Shown here: positions 53,286-61,729 of the stretch, one piece after another | Layout: the number at the start of each line of letters is the position of its first letter | How positions within the stretch are numbered: position 1 is the first letter of the stretch | Assembly (NCBI RefSeq): GCF_031846565.1 | Contig: NZ_JAVRHL010000003.1 | Location: 620,001 to 684,000 of the forward strand | Direction: 5' to 3' | From: Tropicimonas_B omnivorans | Lineage (GTDB): Bacteria; Pseudomonadota; Alphaproteobacteria; Rhodobacterales; Rhodobacteraceae | Length of the DNA stretch: 64,000 nt | The notes under the pieces: generated by a model | Databases searched by the model: none | Seen by the model: only the letters and a program-made list of their open reading frames with translations | Told to the model about the DNA's origin: nothing | Position numbers and translations under genes: made by a program

Positions 53286-53971
53286 TCGTCCGGCAGCCAG
53301 CGCGCCTCCCGCGCCTCGATGGCCGCGACGCGCTCGGCGGTCTTGGGGTGGGACAACAGCCACGCGGGCTGCGATCCCGACCCGGAGCCGGTCAGTTTCT
53401 CGAGCTTGGCGAAGAGGGATTTCTGCGGGCCGGTTCCGATCCCCGACTTTACAAGCAGCGCCGAGGCGTAGGCGTCCGCCTCGTGCTCGTCCTGACGCGA
53501 CAGCTTCGCGGCCAGAAGCGAGGTCAGGGCGCTGGCAATGGCCCAGCCGAGACCCGGCAGGAAGCGGTTCAGGATGCCGCCGAGTGTCATGCGGATCGCG
53601 TTCTGCCCGGAAAAGTCGATCATCCGGCGTCGCGAATGCCCCAGGGCGACGTGGCCGAGTTCGTGGGCGATGACGCTCGCCATCTCGTCCGCCGTGACCT
53701 TGCCGCTTCGGTACTGATCGAAGAAGCCCCGGGTAATGAAGATCCGGCCGTCCGGCGCGGCGAGGCCGTTCACCGGCGCGATCTCGTAGATGTTGACCCG
53801 GATCCTGTCGAGATCGAGCGCCCTTGCCATGCGATCGGTCAGCTCCTTGAGCTTCCGGTCCGCAAGCTCCGTGGATTTCTCGTCGAGCTCCTTCTTCGTC
53901 CGCCAGACCGAGAAGCGGTACATGACGAAGCCGTAGGCAAGAAGCAGCAGGAGCGGGGTAAGCTTGAACAT
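53282..53971 (-). CDS. M48-family metallopeptidase
   Basis: Membrane-anchored zinc protease. ATG 53971 gives 229 residues with one N-terminal hydrophobic segment (about 5-20). The zinc site is HELGH (H103, E104, H107), and the third ligand is in DEHEADAYAS. This resembles HtpX or Oma1-like quality-control proteases but with a single membrane segment. Conserved tail SHPKTAERVAAIEAR is typical of M48. Adjacent to the PIN gene only by tail overlap. Confidence 0.85.
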   Translation of the reverse strand: MFKLTPLLLLLAYGFVMYRFSVWRTKKELDEKSTELADRKLKELTDRMARALDLDRIRVNIYEIAPVNGLAAPDGRIFITRGFFDQYRSGKVTADEMASVIAHELGHVALGHSRRRMIDFSGQNAIRMTLGGILNRFLPGLGWAIASALTSLLAAKLSRQDEHEADAYASALLVKSGIGTGPQKSLFAKLEKLTGSGSGSQPAWLLSHPKTAERVAAIEAREARWLPDD

Positions 53972-54063
53972 CGCGCTGAATATGGGCTGCCGTCCGGGGG
54001 GCCACAAGCGCGGAAGGGGGCAGCGCGGATCAACTCGGCTTCATACCGCGGGCCCCTCCGGCG

Positions 54064-54834
54064 TCATCTGCCGAACAGGCTGTATCCCAGAAGGCCGACG
54101 CGCTCCCTCAGCCCGATCCGGAGAAGCTGCAGGGAGCTTGCCAGGTCCCAGCCCACGCTCAGCGTCCCCCCGGCGCGGAAGTCGACCGGATAGGGCACCA
54201 TGGCGGGCCAGCCCGCCGCCTCGAAGCTGTTCACCGCGCGGCGCATGTGGAAGGCGGAGGTCACGAGAAGCCACGTCTCTCCCTCCTGCGGATCCACGAC
54301 CTTGCGGGAGAGGCGGGCATTCTCGGCGGTGTTGCGGGAGGCGCCCTCGAGGACAAGCCGCTCTTCGGCGAGGCCGAGGGACAGCATCAGATCCCGCGCC
54401 GCGTCCGCTTCCGAGCCGCCGCGCCCGAAGAGATCGCCGCTGCCGCCGGTGAAGAGCACACGCGCCTCGGGGAACCGCCGGGACAGGGCGACGGCGGCGG
54501 TGATGCGATCCCCCGCCTCGTTCAGCTCGGGGCGCCCGGCCACGCGGGACGCATCGAGATCGATCCCGCCGCCGAGCACCACGATCCCGTCCACCTCTGA
54601 GATCCGGGGCTCCTGCGGATACATGTGTTCCAGTGGCCGGACGAGCGCCGCGCCGAGGGGGAGCACGGCCAATAGCACGATCGAGCAGAACAGGATCGAG
54701 GAGGACCAGATCGCCAGCCCCCGCCGCTCCAGCGCTATGCCGAGGACGGCGAGCAAGGCCAGCGCGGCCAGCCATGTCGACGGCGCGACGAGAAAGCCGA
54801 CGATCTTCGCGGCTATGAAGAACAGCGTATCCAT
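54064..54834 (-). CDS. YdcF/ElyC-like DUF218 protein
   Basis: Envelope protein with two hydrophobic segments near the N-terminus (about 5-35 and 40-60) and a DUF218 domain. The conserved core is VDGIVVLGGGIDLDA, VLFTGGSGDL and EGASRNTAENARLS, ending in LLVTSAFHMRRAVNSF. ElyC (YcbC) in Escherichia coli affects cell wall synthesis, but other DUF218 members differ. Length 256. No partner gene is evident next to it. Confidence 0.82.
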   Translation of the reverse strand: MDTLFFIAAKIVGFLVAPSTWLAALALLAVLGIALERRGLAIWSSSILFCSIVLLAVLPLGAALVRPLEHMYPQEPRISEVDGIVVLGGGIDLDASRVAGRPELNEAGDRITAAVALSRRFPEARVLFTGGSGDLFGRGGSEADAARDLMLSLGLAEERLVLEGASRNTAENARLSRKVVDPQEGETWLLVTSAFHMRRAVNSFEAAGWPAMVPYPVDFRAGGTLSVGWDLASSLQLLRIGLRERVGLLGYSLFGR

Positions 54835-54988
54835 TGTCGGGACTTTTGCATCCGGCCGGGCGCGTTCAAGTGTGCCGCTGCGGCGCGGGGACCATGACGC
54901 CCTGCTTCACCTCGGCGTGGGGGCTATGGGCGCCGGCCCGCTCATGTCCTAGAAGGGGCGCAACGCGACAGACAACGAGGCCAACTGC

Positions 54989-55744
54989 ATGAGACGTTCC
55001 ACGACAGCCCCGATCCAAGCCGCCTGCGCCGCCGCGCTCCTGGCGTTTCCCCTCGCCGGAACGGCAAATGCGCATGAGGACCTGACGGAGGATCGCGTGC
55101 GCGAGCTGGTTCTCGAGACGATACGGCAGAACCCGCAGATCGTCATGGAAGCGGTCGCGATCCTCGAGGCGCAGCAATCCGCCGAGCAGGCCGAGCAGTC
55201 TCGGAATGCCCTCTCCGTCCAGCGCGAGGCGCTCGAAAGCGCCGAGAACGCGCCCGTCATCGGCAATCCGGACGGGGACGTCACGGTCGTCGAATTCTTC
55301 GACTACAACTGTCCCTATTGCCGCCGCGCAACGGCGGAGGTGAACGCGCTCCTCGAGGAGGATGACGACGTGCGTGTCGTCCTGCGCGAATGGCCGATCC
55401 TGAGCGAGGGCTCGGTCTTCGCCGCCCGCGCCGCGCTCGCGGCCCGCGAGCAGGGGCTCTACGAGGCGTTCCACAACGCCCTGATGACCATGGCCGGACG
55501 TGCCGACGAGCCGACCGTGATGCGCGTGGCCGAGGAGGTCGGGCTCGACACCGAGCAGCTGAGGGCAGACATGGAATCTCCCGAGGTTGACGCGCATATC
55601 CAGCAAAGCCTCGACCTCGCCCAGTCCATCGGCTTTTCCGGAACCCCCTCCTTCGTCATCGGCGAGGAGATGGCGCCGGGCTTCGTGGAGCGTGCTGCCC
55701 TCGCCGAGATGGTGGAGGCCGCCCGCGACGCCGACAGTCAGTGA
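54989..55744 (+). CDS. DsbA-family thiol oxidoreductase
   Basis: Periplasmic thioredoxin-fold protein resembling Com1 and other DsbA-like oxidases. A signal peptide (cleavage near ANA, about residue 28) precedes a helical linker and the thioredoxin domain. The redox motif is CPYC at C108 and C111 in FFDYNCPYCRRA. The cis-proline region is FSGTPSFVIGEEM. Length 251. Next comes the glutaredoxin-MauE gene, 62 bases downstream on the same strand, a pairing that suggests a shared redox function. Confidence 0.86.
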   Translation: MRRSTTAPIQAACAAALLAFPLAGTANAHEDLTEDRVRELVLETIRQNPQIVMEAVAILEAQQSAEQAEQSRNALSVQREALESAENAPVIGNPDGDVTVVEFFDYNCPYCRRATAEVNALLEEDDDVRVVLREWPILSEGSVFAARAALAAREQGLYEAFHNALMTMAGRADEPTVMRVAEEVGLDTEQLRADMESPEVDAHIQQSLDLAQSIGFSGTPSFVIGEEMAPGFVERAALAEMVEAARDADSQ

Positions 55745-55806
55745 TGGAACCCTCCGGTGGCGGGAAGGCGTTTGGAAGAATGCCCGCCCAATACCGGAGG
55801 TTCTGA

Positions 55807-56565
55807 ATGCCCGGCACTACCGCGAAGCGCGCTGTCCTCTACAGGATGGTGATGCCCGATCACCTCTGCCCCTTTGGCCTGAAGTCGAAGGCGCTCCTGG
55901 AACGGGAGGGATACGAGGTCGAGGACCATCACCTCACCACCCGCGAGGAGACCGACGCCTTCCAGGCCGAACATGGCGTGGAGACCACGCCGCAGACCTT
56001 CATCGAGGGTCGGCGGATCGGCGGCCACGACGATCTGCAACGGGAGTTCGGCAAGGAGGTGCCCGGCGACAAGGAGACCTCCTACCGTCCCGTTCTGACG
56101 ATCTTCGCGGTCGCGGCCCTGATGGCCTTGGCGGTGAGCTACGCGGCCTACGGCACGATCTTCACCTTTCGCGCGCTCGAATGGGTCATCGCGATCTCGA
56201 TGACCTTCCTCGCCATTCAGAAGCTGCAGGACGTCGAGAGCTTCTCCACGATGTTCCTGAACTACGACCTGCTTGCCCGCCGGTGGGTGCGGTATGGGTA
56301 TCTCTATCCCTATGGCGAGGCGCTGGCCGGGCTTCTTATGATCGCCGGTGCGCTGACGTGGATCTCCGCCCCCATCGCGCTCTTCATCGGCACGATCGGT
56401 GCCGTCTCCGTGGTCAAAGCGGTCTACATCGACAAGCGGGAGCTGAAATGCGCCTGCGTCGGCGGTAACAGCAACGTCCCGCTCGGGTTCATCTCCCTCA
56501 CCGAGAACGTGATGATGGTCCTCATGGGCCTCTGGATGCCGCTGCGGATGTGGGTGCTCGGCTAG
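55807..56565 (+). CDS. Glutaredoxin-MauE/DoxX-like fusion membrane protein
   Basis: A 252-residue protein. The N-terminal 75 residues are glutaredoxin-like with a single catalytic cysteine, C21 in LCPFG (a monothiol-type site); TPQTFIEGRRIGGHDDL matches the glutathione-binding part. About four membrane segments follow (about 95-115, 120-135, 160-185, 190-205). CACVGGNSNVPLGFISLTENVMM near the end (about 217-240) is a MauE-type redox helix with paired cysteines. Its tail meets the Wzz/BY-kinase gene on the other strand (4-base overlap). The fusion fits membrane thiol exchange after the DsbA-like gene. Confidence 0.8.
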   Translation: MPGTTAKRAVLYRMVMPDHLCPFGLKSKALLEREGYEVEDHHLTTREETDAFQAEHGVETTPQTFIEGRRIGGHDDLQREFGKEVPGDKETSYRPVLTIFAVAALMALAVSYAAYGTIFTFRALEWVIAISMTFLAIQKLQDVESFSTMFLNYDLLARRWVRYGYLYPYGEALAGLLMIAGALTWISAPIALFIGTIGAVSVVKAVYIDKRELKCACVGGNSNVPLGFISLTENVMMVLMGLWMPLRMWVLG

Positions 56566-58313
56566 GGACGAGAGGGCCTCGCGTCCAGGGGGCCGGGCAG
56601 GTCCGGCTCCGGCGCGGCGTAGGGCAGGCGGTGGCGTTTCCGGGCATTGAGGATTGCGACGCGCGCGGCGCCGGGGCGGGCATATTCCGCGATATCCGCG
56701 GCCGCCCGGCGCAGGTCCTGCGGACGCGTCACGGCATGGCGGGCCACGAGCACCACGGCGTCCGCCAGCGGGGCCATGTACCGCGCATCGACCACCGGCA
56801 GAAGCGGCGGCGAGTCGAGGATCAGCACATCCACCCAGCCCCGCGCCTCCTCCACCATGCGTTCGAACAGATCCGAGGCGACGAGCTTGTCCGTGGCGAT
56901 GCCACTTCGGCCGGCCCCCAGGATCATCCCCGCGTCGGTCATGGGGTCGTCGACATAGTACTGGTCCAACATGTCCGAGCCGGTCTCATCGGTCAGGAAC
57001 GCAACGAGCGAGGCGAAGCTGCGGATGCCGAGCTTGTCGTGGATGGTGGGCGCGCGCAGATCGCCATCGATCAGCATGGCGCGCTTACCGGCTTCGGCAT
57101 AGGTGCGCGCAAGCGCCAGCGCGATGGTGGACTTGCCCTCGTCGGCGTCGCCCGAGGCGAGAAGGACGACCATCCCCTGCCTTTCCGGCCGCGTCTCCAA
57201 GTTCCATGATCGATCGAGCGCCGCGCGCAGCTTGCGCAGGCCTTCCGCGTAGGGCGAGAGAGGGGCGCGCACGACCATGTCTGCCGGCGAGAGCATCTCG
57301 GGTCCCGCGAGGTGGGGCAGGGTGGTCGGCACCGGACTGCCGGTGAGGCGGGCCAGCTGCTCTTCCGAGGTGATGCCGCCGAAATGGTACTCGGAGGCAA
57401 AGGCGATCCCCGAGCCCGCGGCGAGGGACGCCGCCACGGCAAGAGCGAGAATCATCATGCGGTCAGGTGCGCTTGGCACCGCGGGTGGCATCGCCCTGGA
57501 GACGATCCGCGCATTGGCGACCTGAAGGGTCACGTCCACCTCGAGATCCCTCAGCCGGGACATGAGGGACTGGTGCTGGGCCCGCGCGATGGCCGCGTTC
57601 TGCTGGAGGAGGAGGATCCGGCTCGACACGGGCGACGGCAGCGCGCCGGAGGACAGCTGCGCCTCCAGCATCGCCTGGGACATGTCCTCGCCGGCGCTTT
57701 GCACCACGAACCTGTCCAGCGCGGCTTCGGACGAGGCGACGCCGTCCTGCGCGGCTTTCATCTGGGCGCCGAGCACGTCCCGCGCCGTCTGGACGCGTGC
57801 CACCTTCGCGGCGACCTGTCGTTCGAGATAGGTCTCGGCATAGGCATTGGCGATGCGCGCCGCCTTGGCGGGGCTGTCCGCCGTGGCCGTGATCGCGATC
57901 AGATGGGTCAGGCCGCGGCGGCTGATCCGCCGGGACGACAGGATATCCTCTATCACGGCGCGATCGGGCCCCGTGCCCGCGAGGCGATCCCGAGTGCTGG
58001 CGGCTCCATCCGGTGACCCGCTCATGAGCCCGGCGCGGCGGGCGGCGGCGAGGGCCATTGCGTCCGAGCGGAGGATCTCGACCTCGCTCTCCACCCGCGC
58101 ATTCTCGGACCCCGTGGTCACCGGCGCGTCGTCCAGCACGTCGCTGCCGGCGGGATCGACGATGAGAAGGCTGGTCGCCCTGTATTCCGGCTCCGCCAGA
58201 AGGAGATAGAGCACAGCGAGGCAGACCCCCGCCGCGAGCGTCGCTGCGATGAGGCGCGCCTGACGAACGAGGATACCAAGCCCCGCGTGCAACGTCAGAT
58301 CCGTGTCTTGCAT
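56562..58313 (-). CDS. Polysaccharide copolymerase with BY-kinase domain
   Basis: Wzz-type protein fused to a tyrosine-kinase-like ATPase, normally regulating chain length in capsule or exopolysaccharide export. ATG 58313 gives 583 residues. One membrane segment (20-40) is followed by the periplasmic Wzz part (LLAEPEYRATSLLIV), a coiled region and a second membrane segment near 290-310. The kinase has Walker A SGDADEGKST (K394), A' LIDGDLRAP and Walker B VLILDSPPLLP. The C-terminus has no tyrosine cluster. No Wza, Wzx or Wzy gene is beside it. Confidence 0.82.
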   Translation of the reverse strand: MQDTDLTLHAGLGILVRQARLIAATLAAGVCLAVLYLLLAEPEYRATSLLIVDPAGSDVLDDAPVTTGSENARVESEVEILRSDAMALAAARRAGLMSGSPDGAASTRDRLAGTGPDRAVIEDILSSRRISRRGLTHLIAITATADSPAKAARIANAYAETYLERQVAAKVARVQTARDVLGAQMKAAQDGVASSEAALDRFVVQSAGEDMSQAMLEAQLSSGALPSPVSSRILLLQQNAAIARAQHQSLMSRLRDLEVDVTLQVANARIVSRAMPPAVPSAPDRMMILALAVAASLAAGSGIAFASEYHFGGITSEEQLARLTGSPVPTTLPHLAGPEMLSPADMVVRAPLSPYAEGLRKLRAALDRSWNLETRPERQGMVVLLASGDADEGKSTIALALARTYAEAGKRAMLIDGDLRAPTIHDKLGIRSFASLVAFLTDETGSDMLDQYYVDDPMTDAGMILGAGRSGIATDKLVASDLFERMVEEARGWVDVLILDSPPLLPVVDARYMAPLADAVVLVARHAVTRPQDLRRAAADIAEYARPGAARVAILNARKRHRLPYAAPEPDLPGPLDARPSRP

Positions 58314-58377
58314 CGCCCTTCCATGCCCTGCGGGTGCGCCTGTGCGACGCGTGCCGACCACCATTCCGGGTCAAACG

Positions 58378-58393
58378 TTAAGATTCCCGTAAC
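58378..58393. promoter_or_regulatory. CtrA-like box in the divergent polysaccharide/glycosyltransferase gap
   Basis: TTAA, seven bases, GTAAC: eight of nine positions match TTAA-N7-TTAAC. Read on the minus strand it also fits (TTAC-N7-TTAAC). It lies 65 bases before the BY-kinase start and about 170 bases before the SPS-like start. A single TTAAC half-site is at 58462-58466. Regulation by CtrA is inferred only. Confidence 0.4.
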
Positions 58394-58563
58394 GGGCCAG
58401 GGTCGGGCGACGGGGCGGCTGCCGCCATCCACCCGGCATCCGTATGGCGGGGCAAACCAGTTTAACGAATACCCTCCCCCCCGGGGGGAAGGGGGGAACT
58501 GTCCCGCCGTAGAGGTCTTGTCGCTTCGACTGCCGCACCGGATGTTCGGAGATCACCCTAACG

Positions 58564-60588
58564 ATGCACGTGATGCACATCGCCCTTGGAGGCTGCCTGA
58601 AGGCGCCGCCCGTGGAATACGGCCGTACCGCAGATACCGGCGGCCATATCGCCTATGTGCTGGGCGCTGCCCTCGCCGGGGCGGCCCGGCCGGGCGGTCG
58701 TTCAACCGTGATCACCCGCGCCATCGATGCGCCCGCGCTGGGCGCGATCTATGCCCGGCCGCGGGAGATCCTCGGGACGCGGGCGGAGATCGTCCGGCTG
58801 AAAACCGCAAACCGAGGCTATCTCACGAAGGAGGCCCTCGAGGCGGAGATTCCGTCCTTCACCGAGGCTCTCCTTGCCTATCTGGAGGCCTCCCCGAGGC
58901 CGGACGTGATCCACGCGCATTTCGCCGATGCCGCCGAGGCCGCCCTGGCGGCGCGGGACAGGTTCGGCATCCCGGTGATCTACACCGCTCATTCGCTCGC
59001 TGCGGACAAGCGCGTCGCGACGGGCTCCGGACAAGGGCTGGACGGCCGACTGGCGCGCGAGGCGCATGCCATCGCGGAGGCGGACGCGGTAATCGTTTCC
59101 TCGCGCGACGAGGCGGAGCGGCAGATCGGGCTCTATCCCGGTGCGCGGCTCGGCCGGGTCCACCGGGTCATGCCGGGCATCGTGCCGAACGAGGCGGGGA
59201 CCGGGGAGATTGCCCGCGCTCGCGCGCTTCTCGCGCCGCACCTGAGGGATCTGGAGAAACCCCTCATCCTCGCCATCGCCCGGCCCGTCGCTAAGAAGAA
59301 CCTGCCAGAGCTGGTGGAGATCTACGCCCGTATGCCGGGCCTCCGGGAGGTGGCAAACCTCGCCATTTTTGCCGGCCAGCGGGACGGCCCCGAGGACGGG
59401 CCCGAGGAGCAGCGCTCGGTGATCGGAGGGCTCATCGCGGCGGTCGAGCGACATGGTCTTGGCGGCTCCATCGCACTTCCCGAGCGCCACGACCCGGCGG
59501 ATGTGCCGGGGCTCTATGCGCTGGCGGCATCCAGCGGCGGGATCTTTGCCAATCCGGCCGTCACCGAGCCTTTTGGCCTCACACTCCTCGAGGCCGCCGC
59601 GGCAGGGCTTCCCGTGGTCGCCACGAGCCATGGCGGTCCGCGCGATATCGTCGAGCTGCTCGGCCATGGCCGCATCGCCGATCCGCGCGACAGGGTAGCG
59701 TTCGGCGGTGCGATGCTGGAGCTGCTCAAGGACAGCGCGGGACGGACCGAGGCCGCCGGGAGGGGACGGCGCCGCTCCGCGCGCTGGAGCTGGGCGCATT
59801 ACGCCGAACGCCATGCCGCGATCTGTGACGGCCTCCGGCGCGCGCCCCCGCCGCGCCCGGCGCCGACGGCCATGCTGATGAGCGATATCGACAACACGTT
59901 GACCGGCAGCCTGCCGGCCGCGACACGCTTCACCGACTGGGCAGGCCGTCGCGGCTCCACGCTCTTCGCCGTCGCCACCGGCCGCTCGCTGAGCGAGGCG
60001 CGGTTCGTGCTGGCCTCGTGGCGCCTTCCGGAGCCCGACCTCTTCGTCACCTCGGTCGGCTCCGAGATCTGGCTGCGGGATGCGAGCGGAACGCCGGTCC
60101 TCTCCACCGCCTTTGCCTCATCGATCACGGAGGGGTGGGAGCCGGACGCCGTCGAGGCGGCACTGTCGGACCTGCCTGGTCTCGTTCCGCAACCCGCCAT
60201 CGAGGCCCGGGCCTGGAAGCGCAGCTATTTCGCGGAGCCGGGCGTGGTAAGCCATGTGCGCCGGCGACTGGCCGCGCGCGGCCTTTCGGCCCATGTCGTC
60301 CATTCCCACGGGAGGCTCCTCGATATCCTTCCGGAGCGGGCCGGCAAGGGCGCGGCGCTGCGCTGGGTCAGGGAGCATTTCGACATTCCGGAGCTCCTCT
60401 GCATCGCTGCCGGAGATTCGGGGAACGATTTGTGCCTCCTGGGCGCGGCGCGCTGCGGCATCGTCGTGGCGAACCACTCCGACGAGTTGAACGCGCTTCC
60501 TCCGCGTGACGAGCTCTTCCGCGCGGGGCGCCCCTACGCGGACGGCGTCCTCGAAGGGCTGGCGCGGTTCGGGCAGGTGGCGTCATGA
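58564..60588 (+). CDS. Sucrose-phosphate synthase/phosphatase-like fusion (GT4 + HAD)
   Basis: A 674-residue two-domain enzyme. The N-terminal GT4 glycosyltransferase has GRTADTGGHIAYVLG at about 20-35 (the SPS donor/acceptor region) and EPFGLTLLEAAA at about 335-347. The C-terminal HAD-IIB phosphatase begins at DIDNTL (D441, D443) and has GDSGND at 617-622. SPS-SPP fusions make sucrose from UDP-glucose and fructose 6-phosphate in some proteobacteria. The same fold also makes other glycosyl phosphates, so the product is unproven. Overlaps the next gene by four bases. Confidence 0.8.
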   Translation: MHVMHIALGGCLKAPPVEYGRTADTGGHIAYVLGAALAGAARPGGRSTVITRAIDAPALGAIYARPREILGTRAEIVRLKTANRGYLTKEALEAEIPSFTEALLAYLEASPRPDVIHAHFADAAEAALAARDRFGIPVIYTAHSLAADKRVATGSGQGLDGRLAREAHAIAEADAVIVSSRDEAERQIGLYPGARLGRVHRVMPGIVPNEAGTGEIARARALLAPHLRDLEKPLILAIARPVAKKNLPELVEIYARMPGLREVANLAIFAGQRDGPEDGPEEQRSVIGGLIAAVERHGLGGSIALPERHDPADVPGLYALAASSGGIFANPAVTEPFGLTLLEAAAAGLPVVATSHGGPRDIVELLGHGRIADPRDRVAFGGAMLELLKDSAGRTEAAGRGRRRSARWSWAHYAERHAAICDGLRRAPPPRPAPTAMLMSDIDNTLTGSLPAATRFTDWAGRRGSTLFAVATGRSLSEARFVLASWRLPEPDLFVTSVGSEIWLRDASGTPVLSTAFASSITEGWEPDAVEAALSDLPGLVPQPAIEARAWKRSYFAEPGVVSHVRRRLAARGLSAHVVHSHGRLLDILPERAGKGAALRWVREHFDIPELLCIAAGDSGNDLCLLGAARCGIVVANHSDELNALPPRDELFRAGRPYADGVLEGLARFGQVAS

Positions 60589-61718
60589 AGCCGATCGGGA
60601 TCTTCGTGCATCACCAGGGCAGGGGCCATGCGGAGCGGATCGCCGCGCTCGTGCGCGCACTGCCCCGCCCACGCCCCGTAACCATCTTCTGCGCGCGGGA
60701 CGACATCTTCGGCGCCCTGCCGGACACGGCCCGGGTCAGATTGATTCCGTCGCTCTTCCAGGCGTCGGACGACCCCGTGCCGCCGGCGCTCAATGCCGTC
60801 AGGGTCCCGGACACGCTCCATTGTGCGCCGCTCGGCTGGCCCGGCATCAGGACCGCGACAGCGGCCATCACGTCCTGGTTCGCCGAGGCGGATCCCGCTC
60901 TGTTCGTCACCGACGTGTCCGCGGAACTCGCGCAACTGGCGCGCATATGCTCGGTGCCGCATGTCGCGGTCCTGCAGCACGGGGATCGCAGCGATCCCGG
61001 CCACATGGCGGCCTACGAAGGGGCCGCGGGCCTGCTCGCGCCGTTCCACGAAGATCTGGCGCAGCCGTTCTGGCCGGACTGGATGCGCGCCAGGACCTTC
61101 CACGCGCCCGGCATCGGCACTCCGGCCGCGGCGCCGACCCGCGAGGCGGCGCGCGCACGGCTCGGGGTAGGCGCGGAGCGCCTGACGCTGGTCCTGTCTG
61201 GCGGCGGCGGCTCCGGCGCCCCACTGGCCCCGATCTCGGTGGGCGCGCGCACGGATCCCGGCGCGAGATGGGTCACGCTCGGCCGGATCGCGCCGGACTG
61301 GCATGCGAGCGAGCCGCCGAACCTCGAACACATGGGGTGGGTCGAGACGGCGCCCGACTGGATCGCGGCGGCTGATCTCGTTATCTCCTCGGCCGGGAAC
61401 ACGACGTGTCACCAGGTCCTTCGCAGCGGCGTGCCCTGGATCGTCATCCCCGAATGGCGGTATTTCGACGAGCAGCGGGAGAAGGGCGCGGCGCTCGCGC
61501 GGGCCGGCGCCGCGCATGTCCTGACGGACTGGCCGTCCTCGGCCCAGTCGTGGACGGCAGCCCTGACCTCCTCCCGCGAGACCCACGATCCGGCCGCGCA
61601 GACGCGCCTCGTGCAGGACGGGGCGGACAAGCTGGCCGGCCGCTGGCTTCACGATCTCGCAGAGCGGCTCTGGGCGCTGGCAGACGCTCCCGCCGCCAAT
61701 CCCATTTCAGCCCAATGA
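60585..61718 (+). CDS. Glycosyltransferase (MurG/GT28-like)
   Basis: A 377-residue GT-B fold protein without signal peptide. HHQGRGHAERI at the N-terminus and the C-terminal donor site ISSAGNTTCHQVLRSGVPW then EWRYFDEQ, with SGGGGSG in between, resemble the MurG/GT28 group. It starts ATGA-overlapped with the SPS-like gene and is followed by a GT2 gene. The acceptor is unknown; linkage suggests it extends or decorates the product of the first gene. Confidence 0.75.
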   Translation: MKPIGIFVHHQGRGHAERIAALVRALPRPRPVTIFCARDDIFGALPDTARVRLIPSLFQASDDPVPPALNAVRVPDTLHCAPLGWPGIRTATAAITSWFAEADPALFVTDVSAELAQLARICSVPHVAVLQHGDRSDPGHMAAYEGAAGLLAPFHEDLAQPFWPDWMRARTFHAPGIGTPAAAPTREAARARLGVGAERLTLVLSGGGGSGAPLAPISVGARTDPGARWVTLGRIAPDWHASEPPNLEHMGWVETAPDWIAAADLVISSAGNTTCHQVLRSGVPWIVIPEWRYFDEQREKGAALARAGAAHVLTDWPSSAQSWTAALTSSRETHDPAAQTRLVQDGADKLAGRWLHDLAERLWALADAPAANPISAQ

Positions 61719-61729
61719 TCGGAGTTTCC

